The notes: a model not told the origin generated them from the letters alone. Shown: positions 1 through 12,310, counted from the first letter of the stretch. The stretch is 64,000 nucleotides of DNA from Saposhnikovia divaricata (GCA_036435485.1 CM071594.1:197064216-197128215); one strand, 5' to 3'. Made by a program: numbers and translations.

Positions 1-109
1 AAATAATAGTATATTTAACAATCCAGTCAAATACATTGAAATACGTGCAAAAGTCAAAACATTATGTAAAAAAAAAATTGAGGGAGTACTTTTTTTTCTT
101 GAGATCATT

Positions 110-333
110 TATTCCATCAGTCCCAAATTATTTGTTCCCTTTACTTTTACACGCATGCATTTTAAAGTGCATTGAATGCAGGGTTAATTAATTTTAATTT
201 TTTTTGTAAAAGAAAAAATTAATTTTTTCTTTATAAATAAAATTAAAAAATAATTAACGAAACTATGTGTTCAATACACCTTAAAATACACACAAAAATA
301 AAAAAAGACAGATAATTTGGAACAAATGGAGTA
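110..333. mobile_element. Decayed Stowaway-like MITE
   Basis: The two ends are imperfect inverted repeats: CCATCAGTCCCAAATTATTTG near 114-134 and, on the other strand, CTCCATTTGTTCCAAATTAT near 313-331. The interior is AT-rich and non-coding. The CTCC...CAAATTATTTG pattern is typical of Stowaway-type MITEs in plants, but the ends have diverged and I could not define a TA target duplication, so the limits are approximate. Confidence 0.5.
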
Positions 334-553
334 TAAGTTTAGCTTTTAAATGATCATTTTAATGTTTGCTTCATAGATCCAGCTCCCGCTATATATAAAT
401 TGAAATTAAGTGAACGTCTAAAAAAAAGTTACTCAAGAATGTAAAGTGGGTACCCCTATCATTTTTTCAAAGTCTCTATTAATCAAATAAGGGAGGTGTC
501 CAAAATGAGAATGACAATTACTTTGAATTTTTAGGCAACAAAATTTTTATTAA
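334..553. other. Intergenic, no gene seen
   Basis: AT-rich sequence with no coding pattern, lying between the MITE and the poly-T tract that ends the LINE relic. Confidence 0.5.
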
Positions 554-790
554 CTTTTTTTTTTTGATAAAATCGTACTTGCATTAAAATATCTCAAGGT
601 TACAGATGATACAATCCCGAGCAGAAACATTCCACTCCGAAAGACCTGACATAGAATATGTCGTCCTCGCTAAACAATGAGCTACAATATTCGCAGACCT
701 AAGTGTGTAACACACTAACACTTCATCAAAGTGTTTATCCATATTATCCGTACAAGTCTCCAAGATAATATAATACAACACCAAAACTCA
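554..790 (-). mobile_element. 5'-truncated L1-type LINE 3' end (RNase H-like tail)
   Basis: On the minus strand a reading frame ending at 584 contains RSANIVAHCLA followed by a W and a hydrophobic stretch. This matches the C-terminal RNase H-like region of plant L1-type LINE ORF2 proteins (R-x2-N-x-VAH-x-LA, then W). After the stop comes a short 3'UTR ending in TTTATC and then a poly-A run (poly-T at 554-565 on the plus strand), the usual 3' end of plant L1 elements. Only about 65 codons are left, so this is a dead, 5'-truncated insertion. The upstream limit is uncertain. Confidence 0.6.
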
Positions 791-868
791 CACAAACGGT
801 GAAAGAAAAGCAAACTCACACAAATAAGCGGTGAGACAATAACAAACTCACACAAAAGTGAGACAATA
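784..868. repeat. Imperfect tandem repeat, about 30 bp unit
   Basis: AAACTCACACAAA occurs at 784, 812 and 844, each followed by a related GGTGAGA/GTGAGACAATAA stretch. This makes three degenerate units next to the LINE fragment. Confidence 0.55.
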
Positions 869-1680
869 AAAAAACAAATTGATCTTACAATCGGAAAAGG
901 CTTAGAAACCTTCAATCCGAATTAAACATAGATCAACTAAAACAAGCAATCCAAGCAAGCAAAGCGGAAATGAGATTTTTATTCCATAAAATGAAGTTAA
1001 TAATCCTAACACTGGTTCTGAGATTTCCATGTAGCAACAATATTACTAATAAATTTTTTGACGGTTAAAACTGAGATTTCGATTTTCATTAATCAAACTC
1101 ATTAATTATGAACCAAACATTTCTTAATAATGATCCATATTTTGAATCGCGGCATACACACTATATTTGAAACATGTGGTTGGTACATGTGGTTGTACAT
1201 GGTTTCTTCTTATTTATGCATAATGCATGCACTTCCAACTTTGACAATGCACATATTGCATGGATGTTAAGATATCTAGAAGTTATGTTATTTCAGACTA
1301 CATTATATAAACATGAAAACATTTTCGAATTCATCTTTTTTTATTTTTTTAAATAATCGTTTTGGAAACTCCTAAAAAAGGAGATCGATATTACTCATAA
1401 GGTATTTAACAACATTTTGGGAAAAGACAAAGTGGAAAAAGCAAGACATAATGCTGAGCTATGATTACTATAGGAGTTGGAGGATAAGCTTAAAAAAGAA
1501 AAAAAAAGTAGACAAGGACTAGTAGAAAACAGTTAAGATATACTATAACGGAGAAATGGTTAAGTATAGTAAAAAGATGAAATAATCATAATAACAAAAG
1601 CAGAAAAGTCAGGTTTTCCTGCAATTATGTCGTCAGTCACTAATAATTGCCCAGTTGCGTTGTGAATTTTGTTCCCATTA
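869..1680. other. Intergenic, no gene seen
   Basis: AT-rich upstream flank of the aldehyde dehydrogenase gene. No coding pattern, RNA gene or clear transposon end was recognised. Confidence 0.5.
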
Positions 1681-1827
1681 CGTTCTCTTTCTCTCTCTCT
1701 CTCTCTCCCATTATTAAGAGATTTTAAAAATCATTTATTTCTATATCATCTCAATAAAGCTTGGAGGTGGAGAGTCTTTTTCAGTGCAATCCACATACAC
1801 ACAAACACTTGTTGTGTAACAAAGACC
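1681..1827 (+). promoter_or_regulatory. Probable core promoter and 5'UTR of the ALDH gene
   Basis: A CT-rich microsatellite (about 1684-1708) is followed by a TATA-like CTATATCA at about 1741-1748, placing a likely transcription start near 1770 and leaving a leader of about 50-60 nt before the ATG at 1828. CT-rich tracts are common near plant transcription starts. The element positions are inferred from sequence only. Confidence 0.4.
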
Positions 1828-4800
1828 ATGGCTGCTCGGCGGATGTCATCTCTGCTCTCTCCTTCCAATGTTTCTTCTTTTACTTCTGCTTTCCTACGTT
1901 CTTCTGGTATGCACATATCATCATATACTTGTATTATTTCATATGTATCTACTTGTTTTTTTGTTCTAAAGGATGGATCATTGATCCTGCTGGTTCTTGA
2001 TGACATGATTGAGTTCCCGGATATGAATACCTACCTGTAAATATAAATTCATGTTTGTCCAATAAATTTAAGGAGCTCACCTCAGTTCGATAATAGTAAA
2101 TAATTCGGACCAAGAATTCGTCTAGACAAAACTCGACTCAACTCTATTCATTTTAGTGATAAGTTGATTTCGTTTTAGTTGTAAGCACCCTTGCTTCGCA
2201 AAATTATGATTGCAGTTATACTATTACTGATTACTTATGACTATGACTTGTCTCCCTCACCTCAATTCCATTCCGTAGATTTTTCAAGTAACAGTTTCAA
2301 GTTTTTCAGTTTCTTGACCATGTTCAATGTATGTAGTAGGTCCCGGTTACCCTTTGCTTTCTTGTCTTTTTACTTTTTAGGGGTGGTTCGGTTAATATTA
2401 ATTATTGGGTTATTACGTACTTGTATATGGAGTAGCAGACTACAGCAGCTGCCTAGCTTCTACCTTCATTAATAATTGATAATAATAACATAATCATCAT
2501 TTCGGGGAATAAAATAAATCAATACTTATTATGGTAGTAGTACTGTACTACTATTTAATATTATGGCTGTTTTTTTAATTTTATTTTTACTTAAGTTTGT
2601 TACACTGCACTTGTAAGTTGTAAGAGCAACTCCAACGACTCCTTTATACAAGCTCCTAAAGCTAAAATTATAATAAAATTGATCTCCAACAAACTCCTAA
2701 CCTTTCCTCAAATGTTTTAAGAGCTTTATACCTTTCTCCACTAATGAGGAGCTCTTAACCTTTCCTCCATCATTTTATATGAAAAAATAAAATATGTGTA
2801 TGTACTAAAATCATGCCACATAGCAACTCGAATCAATTATGGTCATACCAAAATGGATAGAGAGGTAGTTTAAAGAGTATTGTTGGAGAAAAAGTGTGTT
2901 TTGGTATCTTAAATAGTTAAGAGTTATTTGATTATATTATTTTTGGAGAAAAATTTAAGAGTTTGTTGGAGTTGCTCTAAGAGGTGGAGTTTGCAATTAT
3001 GGTGGCCTGACGTACAAGTTGTTGGAATAAATTTGGATATTAAAAGAATTACTTCTGTTCATAAATTTTGGTAATGTCATCGTTTTTTTTTTTTTTTTTT
3101 TTAACATAATATCATCGTTTCTTTTGTGACAGTTTTTTGTTATATTTTTTGAGATCATTTTCACGGGATGGGTTGTGGTGTTGGTGTAAATGAAAATAAT
3201 GGGATGGATTAGCCAAAATGAAAAGAAAATTTTAATCTTTATTCGAGTAAAAACCTCAACATTGTTGAATTTATGGAACAGCAGTATTATATGAGCTTCT
3301 GAGAGTGAAGTTCTCTGTATGCCGGCAGCTACAGGGGCTGTCCAGTGTCCCAAATTTATCTACCTTTACACTTTAATTTTTCCCTGCATTGTTGATATGC
3401 ATACTTGATATGTGTAGATCAAGGTGATTTATTTTCTTGAAACTATCATATTTAGGGAAGAATTCCAGCTGTGGCAGAGGAATCATTCCAAGGTTTAGCA
3501 CTGCTGCTAGTGCTGCTTATGAAGAACCAATCACTCCACCTGTAAGGGTCAGTCACACACAGCTTCTCATTAATGGACAGTTTGTCGATTCTGCTTCAGG
3601 TGACCCTTCTATTCTCTCGTTCCTGTATTTGCCCCAAGTATATTTTTTCTAAATATCACCTCGGGAAACTGCTGTTTGTAAATTGTTCTTTGGGTCTGGT
3701 TCTATGACTACAATTAGATGGGTGGATGAGTGGGCAAGATTAGAGAGTCCTAACTTGTGCTACATTTTTGCTATGATATCTAGACTTTCGGCCAAAAGAT
3801 TTGGCGTAGGGTAAACTAGACCGTCAACAGTAGGTGTAAGATGGTTTGACTGTAGATGAGTCTATCCTTGTTCTTTACTGACAGACATAAGAACTATATA
3901 TATGTTTAGTTCATTTATCGTTTTATTTCTACTTCTAGTTCATTAAGAAACTGTTTTGGTATATTATCAATTCAGGGAAAACTTTTCCAACCTTGGATCC
4001 CAGAACAGCTGAAGTGATTGCTCATGTTGCTGAAGCTGAAAGTGAAGACGTTAATCGTGCAGTTGCTGCAGCCCGCAAAGCATTTGATGAGGGACCCTGG
4101 CCAAGATTGACTGCTTATGTAAGCCAGTACAAACCATTTTTGTCTTTTGGATTTGGTTATGGTGATATTGCAAGCTTTTTGCCAGTATAGTATTCCACCT
4201 TGCATGCATGATTTGAATTTCAAAAAACTTGGTTCTTTTCCGCTGTATCTTTCTCTCCAGGAAAGATCAAGAATAATGTTGCGTTTCGCTGATTTGGTTG
4301 AAAACAACACTGATGAACTTGCCGCTCTTGAAACTTGGGACAATGGGAAGACTTATGAGCAAGCAATTGGTGAAGTAGAAGTACTAGCACGCCTTTTCAG
4401 ATACTATGCTGGTCAGGACTGGCTCTCTACATGTCTGATACTTGATACTTTTGTTAGTTTCAACTCACTAGATAATTTTATTAAGCTCTTAATTTCAGGT
4501 TGGGCCGATAAGATTCATGGCCTCACAGTTCCTGCTGATGGGTCCTATCATGTCCAAACACTGCATGAACCAATTGGTGTTGCAGGGCAGATTATACCGT
4601 GGAATTTTCCTTTGCTAATGTTTGCTTGGAAAGTAGGGCCTGCATTAGCATGTGGCAATTCTATTGTGCTGAAAACGGCCGAACAAACACCATTATCTGC
4701 TCTCTATGTAGGAAATCTGTTTTTGGAGGTAAACTCATAATTTGCGTCCAGGTGTCTAACGTGTTCTAGTAGTACAAGTATAAATGCATATGAAGTTCTA

Positions 4801-6575
4801 GACATAACTAACCATAGTTCGGTCGAAAATTGCTACTGATTCTACTATTTATTCTGTCTGGCAGGCAGGACTTCCTCCCGGTGTGTTGAATATTATCTCT
4901 GGCTTTGGCCCTACTGCTGGAGTAGCACTTTGTAGTCATATGGATGTTGATAAGGTACGCATGTCAATTCCCATATCCTGAAAGATGTTTATTCACTTTT
5001 AAAAAAAAAATAGTTCCAAGAAGAGGATTCTGAAACTAACATGACTAGTGGCTACTGGGAATAACATATTGTGAAGTTTCGAGCTTAGGCACCTAACTCG
5101 AAGGTCTCCTTGCAGCTTGCTTTCACAGGATCAACAGCTACGGGTAAGACTGTACTTGCATTAGCTGCAGCAAGCAATCTTAAGCCAGTGACCCTAGAGC
5201 TTGGAGGAAAATCTCCTTTTATTGTGTGTGAAGATGCTGACGTTGATAAGGCAGTTGAGCTTGCACACTTTGCACTGTTCTACAATCAGGTATTAATTGA
5301 TTGTAACTTCTGAGCGAGGTTAAACATTTCAACCATTCTTTTTTAAACAACAGTTTATGTTATCGTGAGTATTTTTTAGGGTCAATGCTGCTGTGCCGGA
5401 TCTCGAACATTTGTACATGAACGCGTGTATGATGAATTTTTGGAGAAAGCCAAGGCACGTGCTCTGGAGCGTGTAGTTGGTGATCCTTTTAAGAAAGGTG
5501 TTGAACAAGGTCCTCAGGTATTACTCTGTTCCGTGACAATATCATTGACAATTTGACATGCAATGATACAAGACATGTTTCAATTATTTTGGGGAGTTTG
5601 AAACTAAGTTATACTACACATATCAAACCACTTGAGATAGCATGCAACTCTTCTCCTAATCTCTAGTACTCTGTGAGGGTTAGAATGATCCTCGTATAAT
5701 ATTATACATTTGTGATTATTTTATTTCATGTTATGGTATCTTGGATACTTTTAGTTCAGGAGAATTTGAAATGATTACTCAATTTATGTCCTTTAAAGAC
5801 CCAGGGAGTTACTGATTTAAAACATGTCATTACTAATACTGTTGCTAAATTGGGTAAATGATGTTTTCCTTGTGCATCATGGTTGACGATGAATATATTA
5901 TGTTGGTTTAATGCATCTACGTTTATTTAGATTGATAATGAGCAATTTGCCAAGATTCTCAATTACATCAAGTCTGGTGTTGAAAGTGGAGCCACCCTAG
6001 AAGCTGGAGGAGAGAGATTTGGCTCCAAAGGCTTCTACGTTCAACCAACTGTTTTCTCAGGTGTCCAGGTAAGATTGCTAAAAAATATCTCACCAGAAAT
6101 TAAGATCAATGTCAGATGAAAAACAACTTGATTCTTGACTGTTTCTGCTAATAGGACAACATGTTGATTGCACAAGATGAGATATTTGGCCCAGTGCAAT
6201 CCATTTTAAAATTCAAGTGAGTACCAAAGTCATGTATACATAGTTTCTGGGCTTTCAGAAGGTTATTTTAACTTTACATCTTTGTGGCTCCGTATTTATA
6301 GGAATCTTAACGAGGTCATCAAAAGGGCAAATGCAACATCTTTTGGTCTAGCCGCTGGAGTTTTTACACAGAACATAGATGTCGCCAACACCTTGACACG
6401 TGCATTGAAGGCTGGAACAGTATATGTTAACTGTTTTGATGTCTTTGATGCTGCAATACCATTTGGTGGATACAAGCAGAGTGGGCAAGGAAGAGAAAAA
6501 GGAATATATAGTCTAAATAACTACCTGCAAGTTAAGGCTGTTGTTACTCCTTTGAAGAATCCAGCATGGCTGTAA
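1828..6575 (+). CDS. ALDH2B: Mitochondrial aldehyde dehydrogenase, ALDH2B family (11 exons)
   Basis: Oxidises aldehydes such as acetaldehyde to acids with NAD+, probably in the mitochondrial matrix. CDS: join(1828..1906, 3456..3599, 3976..4118, 4261..4411, 4499..4728, 4865..4954, 5116..5289, 5380..5517, 5931..6068, 6155..6216, 6302..6575). All junctions are GT-AG and the frame stays open for 540 aa, the usual family length (about 535-540). The N-terminus MAARRMSSLLSPSN is Arg/Ser-rich with no early acidic residue, as in a mitochondrial presequence. Family motifs: PWNFP in exon 5, the NAD-binding FTGSTATGK (282-290), general-base Glu307 in LELGGK, nucleophile Cys341 in GQCCCA, and the C-terminus KNPAWL. 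The start is the first in-frame ATG that gives this presequence. Intron 1 is long (1.55 kb) and carries a MITE. No lesion is seen. The symbol is for the family; the exact member is not determined. Confidence 0.95.
2624..2977. mobile_element. Tourist-like MITE in ALDH intron 1
   Basis: Perfect 13-bp terminal inverted repeats GAGCAACTCCAAC (2624-2636) and GTTGGAGTTGCTC (2965-2977) are flanked on both sides by TAA (2621-2623 and 2978-2980). A 3-bp TAA target duplication is typical of PIF/Harbinger (Tourist) elements. The 354-bp interior is AT-rich and non-coding. It lies well inside intron 1 and away from both splice sites. Confidence 0.75.
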
Positions 6576-6628
6576 ATGTAATACCCTACTTTAGCTGTGT
6601 AATCCTTAGCATCTTTGTGCGACGGTGT

Positions 6629-6634
6629 AATAAA
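6629..6634 (+). terminator. Likely polyadenylation signal of the ALDH gene
   Basis: AATAAA lies 54 nt after the stop codon in a T-rich 3'UTR, and a second AATAAA follows at about 6662. Either could direct 3' end formation. Confidence 0.5.
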
Positions 6635-6669
6635 ACGTACAAAAGTAAAATATTATCTATATAATAAAG

Positions 6670-8078
6670 GTGCAAACATTTTGCGTACCTCTAATGTCTG
6701 ATTTTTGTTGATTATTTAAACAAAAATCTTCTTGTCATTTACTTCTCTGGTAAATATTAGAAGTATTTAGAAGTCACTGCTTATGGGTATAAGTGGTTGC
6801 TCAAACTTCTTCATAAAAGTGTTTCTGCAGTGCAACATGGTCGTGGTCATGTGTCCACCTTATCGAGTAGTACTGATCCTAAGTTGTTCGGTATATTATC
6901 TCATGCCATGCATCTTTCCTTGTTTTACAGAGACATCCTGCTAGTTTGCTGGTAACTAATCAGCATCTTAATTTGGCTCTTCGTGAAGAGCAGAGTAATG
7001 AACCAGCTTTTTTGTTATCCATTGGGTTCTTACTTTTCTGAATGTTCAGAGTTGTAGACTGATCTTTGGACGTCCATAGGAAGAGAGTTATTCATCAGGG
7101 TCATACATACTTGTTTTGAAATTGTTATGTGTCTGTGTCCCAGGTCATGGGTTGGACTGTCGCTCATCCCGAGAATTATCTTAGAACAAATACTAAATTG
7201 TAAGGCATATAAGCCTACATAGTCAAAAAGATGGTGCGTGTAAACACTAAACATACCACAAAATTTAATCTTTATGTTGACCTAATGTCAGACAATGCAT
7301 TTTTCAATCTGCAAGAACTGGCATCGTCATCTGATCGAATTTAAGGGGTTGCAACTCGATGGGCTGAATGCTTTTAGCAGATTTGAAGTGGCATGTTAGT
7401 GTTTTATTGTATTATGAATTCAGTGATTGATCGGGCATCGGAAATAAAATTCAGCCCGTCTGATACCTTATTAACCACTGGTTAATCTTCCTCCCCCCCC
7501 CGGGCATGTACTACTTGTCTGTTTTGGTGCTTTTTGTTCAGTAGTAATTATCTTAAAATGATTGTAAATTCAATAGTCTGGGCCTAGGAGTGTTAAGAAG
7601 TCTTTTAGGCCAGCTATTAATACAAGATTAGCAAGAAGCATTATTGTTTATAGGACAGTCCGTGGATTGAACAGATAAAAGCATGATGTCTTTAAGATAT
7701 TGTACATATACAAAACCATCTATGTCTTTCTTTCTTTCTTTTTTTGTGTGGAGTTAATGCAGGTTGTATTAATGCAGATTTACGACCAACTCATGTTGAG
7801 TGGTGCCGGAATTTAATAATTGAACAGAAATTTCGTATAATTCTGTTATTATCGAAGGATTAAATATCTGATCTGTTGATGCCTACTTCACATAGCAATT
7901 CTGTAAAGATAGTTAATAAAGTGCACAGTATTCTAACATTATTAATTTTACAAGTATAACAATCTGTGCTTATGCTATAAGACCGTAAATTTAAATGTGA
8001 CTAACCTTAAGAGAATAAAGGATCAGCAGATTTAAGTGGCATCTTTAAGTCAAATAAATTAACAAACTTTTCCCATTA
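6670..8078. other. Intergenic between ALDH and the receptor kinase
   Basis: Convergent 3' ends face this spacer. Only short, unconvincing open frames are present, plus a run of C at about 7493-7501 and a CTTT-rich stretch near 7727. No gene or mobile element was recognised. Confidence 0.5.
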
Positions 8079-8086
8079 TTCTCTAT

Positions 8087-8618
8087 CTGTGATGCTCAGA
8101 CTCTCCGGAATACCCAGCCGTACCCGTGTCGACAGGACATAACCCTAACACGGACACTAGGATCCGGATCTGAACACCATCCGGAAAATGGACTTTTCTT
8201 CTCAGACAACCTACTTTTAATTTCGATAACCTATCTCTAAGAGGAAGAGAAGGGTAAGAAAATAAAAGCAGAAATAGAGGTGAAATTGGTGTAAAAGGAA
8301 AAAATAAGCAACTTGTGCCTTGATTTGTGCATTAATGTATATATAATAGATATCATTTACCTTTTTTTCAAAAGTTTATATAATAATTTTAAAATAACGT
8401 GATAGGTATTTATTTATAAAAACTATTATATTAATTAAAAATAATGATTTCCTTGTCCAAATCCAAATGTCGGATCATTATAAAATGTGTCCCCAAGTCT
8501 TTATTTCTGTAGTTCGAAGGATCTGACACTCCGATTTGTGTCAGTGTCAGATCCTTCTAAAAGAGTTCGAGCATCATAGTGAGTGTCAGATCCTTCTAAA
8601 AGAGTTCGAGCATCATAG
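8087..8618. mobile_element. hAT-type MITE abutting the receptor kinase stop codon
   Basis: The termini CTGTGATGCTCAGACTC (8087-8103) and GAGTTCGAGCATCATAG (8602-8618) are near-identical inverted repeats. They are flanked by an exact 8-bp duplication TTCTCTAT (8079-8086 and 8619-8626), the length expected for hAT transposition. The interior has GGATCC/GTGTC-rich subterminal repeats and no coding capacity. The right copy of the duplication contains the kinase stop codon (8623-8625). Confidence 0.8.
8543..8618. repeat. 39-bp tandem duplication of the MITE right end
   Basis: The segment beginning AGTGTCAGATCCTTCTAAAA is present at 8543 and again at 8582. The whole right terminal repeat, including GAGCATCATAG, therefore occurs twice in direct orientation. 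Confidence 0.85.
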
Positions 8619-8622
8619 TTCT

Positions 8623-11268
8623 CTATGTAGGACTTGAAGACCACTCTGGTGTGGTAAGTGGAGTTGATGATGTAGCTGTGGTTGAAATATCTAGTGCCTC
8701 CTCTAGTTTTAGGATCACTTTATCCATGGATGGTCGCTCTTTCTTACGTGTTGTGCATGATAAAGCTAATTTAAATGTGAGACTGAAAGCTTGTTCAGGG
8801 TAATCTCCTTCAAGAGCTGGATCTGCAAATCCTCTTATGCTGTCATTCCTAGTAAGAGACTTTGCCTGGTAAACAAGAATGACAATAATCATAAATGGAA
8901 ACTAATTTCAGGAAAAAGGTACCCATAACATAGTATTAACCATTAAGGTGGAAAGCCTACCATTTTATGTAGGGGCATAGGTGTATTCATGTTCATATTT
9001 ATAACCTTTCTTCCCGAGATTATCTGCAGAAGTACTACCCCGAAACTATACACATCACCTGCTGAATCAACTCTTCTGGTGTTTTGATATTCAGGATCGA
9101 CATAACCAAATGTTCCTCTCACTTCTGAGCTCTTGTAGGATTCACCTATATCAATAACCTTGGACAATCCAAAGTCTGAAAGCTTGGCTTCAAAGTTTGC
9201 ACCTAAGAGTATATTTGTTGGCTGCAATTTGGCAAGACAAATTTATAACTGATCAATGACAATAGTTTCTCGTCTTTTTTTAGAATGAGGTCCAGTCTTA
9301 CAGTAAAACTTTAATTGTATGTTTAACTTAATGCTGCTTTCATTGAGGTCTCTATTAAGAAATATGTCAGAATGCATCAACTATTGAAGAATTCAGACAA
9401 TATTAGCATAAAATGCAGAGGTGTTAGGGTTGAGAGAGATAATGCTCTGATTGACCTTGATATCTCGGTGAACAATGCATCCTTTGGGATAGTTGTGGAG
9501 GAACCATAGTCCTCTTGCACAATTTATTGCAATCTTGAGCCTATGAACCCAAGAAAATCGTTTATCCTTGCCTGTTATGTTGTGCAACAGTACGATCAAC
9601 ACCAGATTAAGTGAAAGTAGAAAAAAAATGCACAGAAACAAACTGGCGCAAAGTAAACTACCAAAAATCCATTCTGACAGATTTCCATTGGGACATAGTT
9701 CGTAAAGGAGGAAGCACTCATCTTTATGTCTACAATACCCCAACAATGCCACGAGGTTAGGGTGTCTGACTTTCGATAAGCTCTTAAGTTCTCTAAAAAA
9801 GGTCTCTGTATATCCCTCATCAGTGATTTGCTTTACGGCAACATGTTGATTATTACGAAGTATGCCTTTGTACACTTTACCTGAAATTTTTTTTGAATAT
9901 TTATCAACATGTAAACAAAACTACATAGCAAAAAAAAAAAAAAGAACATGTAAACAAAACTATTGCACTTCATCTGCACATCAGAATAGTAGCAGATGCT
10001 CGCACTGAGTATGTATTTCTGAGGTTCTCACCCGCTGTTCCTTCACCAATGAAGTTTGTTGTGTGTAGATTATTGGTGGCAGAGTAGACCTCCTTGATTG
10101 AAAATTTTAAATGACCGGAGTCCTTTGATAATGCAAATTTCAGTGCTGTCAAGAAAATGAGATATGTTATACAAATATTATATACGAAAGCTATCTGCAT
10201 TTTAAACATCAGATTATGGTGAGATATTACAAAAAAGTACAACGGAGATACCATCATCCTTTTCTGTTGTATTTGGTTTACAGCATCCTCGTGAAAACAT
10301 ATAAATGGGGATGATGACCACCATAAGAATACCTAAAACAATTCCAAATATAATCCGTGTACCTGCATTAGGTCAAGAGTTTTAAAGTTTTTAGATAGAA
10401 AAATTCGGCTGTAAATGATTAGTACAAAAAGTGCTGATCAAGTCTCACTCACGTTTGCTGATCTTCCTTTTCTCTTTCGGAACTGGTGCTCCTGAATCTG
10501 CAATGAGCAGACAGGTTAAACGGAAAGAACAAGGTTTTACGCCAGTGAATTTAAATTTATGGATGTGTCTGTACCTGGTGAAATTTCTGTCAATGGAGCC
10601 TGGTTCTGATCCATGAGGCATCCAAATGTTTTCTTAATCCATATTTCATCATTAATCTTAGTACTTGTTAGAGACACTAACACCGCAAACCTGCATAAAT
10701 AAGGTTCAGACTCTGTAGGCTCATCATTTCCAAAATATGTTCCTTCGATGTCTTCCCAACTTCTCAGGCAGGAGCCACATGACAGATCTTGGTTTTTTCC
10801 TTGATCTTCAAGCTCACATTTTTCCTTCATACTTCGGAAGTCGTCTCCTAATCTATTATTGACATCTTTGACAGAGAAATCCGAGCAACCACCACCGCCC
10901 TTTGTGAGTTTTTCAATCCCACAACCTAAAACATCTGTACCAGGCCAGTTCATTGTAGTCAAGCAGTCACTTTGCTCATCAGATTTCAAGAATATTTGTC
11001 CGGTTTGACTTGTGTGCCAAGCCAATGCATAAAGATACTCTTCAAATGGTCCAGCACAGGAATTTTTGTTCAGAAATCCACCCCAATCCCCCTCTACATT
11101 ACTTAAATTGTTTAAAGATGATGAGGATCCATATCCAAGATCAAGCACACATGCAGATCCATCAGATATTGCATATTCAACACTGCCAATCAAGACGAAA
11201 ATGCTAACCACTAGTATTTGATGCAAAATTCCATACCATCTGTAGATATCTAAATAATCTTCAGCCAT
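8623..11268 (-). CDS. Receptor-like protein kinase with Cys-rich (SPARK-like) ectodomain
   Basis: Likely a plasma-membrane Ser/Thr kinase that senses an unknown ligand. CDS: complement(join(8623..8865, 8961..9221, 9456..9571, 9662..9880, 10032..10145, 10252..10362, 10453..10497, 10575..11268)), GT-AG introns, 600 aa. A hydrophobic segment at about 14-32 looks like a signal peptide/anchor. The ectodomain to about 245 is rich in Cys (GSACVLDLG, then DCL, GCGIEKL, CGSCL) and resembles the SPARK-type module of plant receptor kinases; this is a pattern match, not proven. One membrane span covers 250-269. The kinase domain at about 300-580 has the Gly loop GEGTAG (317-322), Lys338 in VAVK, HRD at 429-431, Asn436, DFG at 449-451 and DPE in place of APE, so all catalytic residues are kept. 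The ATG at 11268 is the first one before the hydrophobic segment. The stop codon lies inside a transposon target duplication. Confidence 0.88.
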
Positions 11269-11750
11269 GATAATACAAGAAGCTAGTAATCAAGAAAATT
11301 TTCTAAAATATCAAGTTAAATACCCGACATTCACATGATCATGTTTTTTGACTTTTTACAACAATCATTCTTTACAGAAGCTCGATGTATAGCATAGAGT
11401 ATAGTGACATCTTAAAGCATTGGCTGCAATTTGAGATCTTAGATTTGTGTTCTAAAATTGTATTAACAGATGTCGGATTCGGCATAATTCAATTGATACT
11501 GCATTATGAATACAATGTATAAGCAAAAAAAACAAGCGGGAAGCATGTAGACAAATCCAAAACTGTCTTAATGTGTTTGTATGTAACAAAAATAATTATG
11601 TACCATAGCCGGCCTATGTAGAATTGTTTGTGTTTGTCTGTGTATTTTGGCAGGGTTTTTGACATGTCCTATGTGGCTTTGGTACTTACACTATACTAAT
11701 GCTTTGTTTTAACTAATTTAACTAATTATTTATAGAGTAAAAAGCACTTT
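11269..11750. other. Upstream flank of the receptor kinase
   Basis: AT-rich. On the minus strand a weak TATTTAA lies about 50 nt before the ATG. No gene seen. Confidence 0.4.
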
Positions 11751-11752
11751 GT

Positions 11753-12201
11753 TTACCTGAAGTTTGGCGAATACACCACTTGTAATACTACCTTTCTAAA
11801 AGTACCACGTGCAATACTAAGTAACGGATTCACTTAAACTTCGTGTACCGCCGTCTATCTCTTGCAAACGGCGTTAGATCTTCATGGGCATAACAGTCGT
11901 TTTCATAGGGCTCTGCTCGCCATTTTGCTGTTTGGGGAGAGTTTAATTAGGGTTTATACAATAAAATGTATGTAATGTAGGTGTGCTGTGTACATATAAC
12001 AGAGAAAAGCCTGCCAGAACCAAGCCCGCGCAATGTTTGCTATGGAAAAGACTGATATGCCCCCTGATAATCTAACGCCGTTTGCATTAGATGGACGGCG
12101 GTACACGAAGTTTAACTAAATCCATTACTTAGTATTGCACGTGGTACTTTTAGAATGGTAGTATTGCAAGTGGTGTCTTCGTCAAACTTCAGGTACACAA
12201 C
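11753..12201. mobile_element. Long-inverted-repeat (foldback/MULE-like) element
   Basis: About 120 bp at the left (TTTACCTGAAGTTTGGCGAA ... CACTTGTAATACTAC ... CGTGTACCGCCGTC ... AACGGCGTTAGAT) recurs as the inverse complement at about 12070-12200, with scattered mismatches. The central about 180 bp is non-coding. Long inverted repeats with a short unrelated centre suggest a MULE-type or foldback MITE. I could not find a convincing target duplication, so the ends are approximate. Confidence 0.65.
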
Positions 12202-12210
12202 ACTACATGA

Positions 12211-12310
12211 AGATTCTGTAAAATGCGCAGGGAAAGAAAAACTCTGTAGTTATAAATTGTCTACCTATCAGGGAAAGAAGATTCTATGAAATGCGCAGGG
12301 AAAGAAAAGA
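12211..12310. repeat. Direct repeat of about 30 bp, two copies
   Basis: GATTCTGTAAAATGCGCAGG at about 12211 and GATTCTATGAAATGCGCAGG at about 12279, each followed by GAAAGAAAA. The copies are 68 bp apart and lie between the foldback element and the outer LTR. Confidence 0.6.

Noticed and set aside
1669..2040. Alternative open frame over ALDH exon 1 and intron 1
   Set aside because: The true exon ends at 1906, and only splicing to 3456 continues the aldehyde dehydrogenase family sequence.
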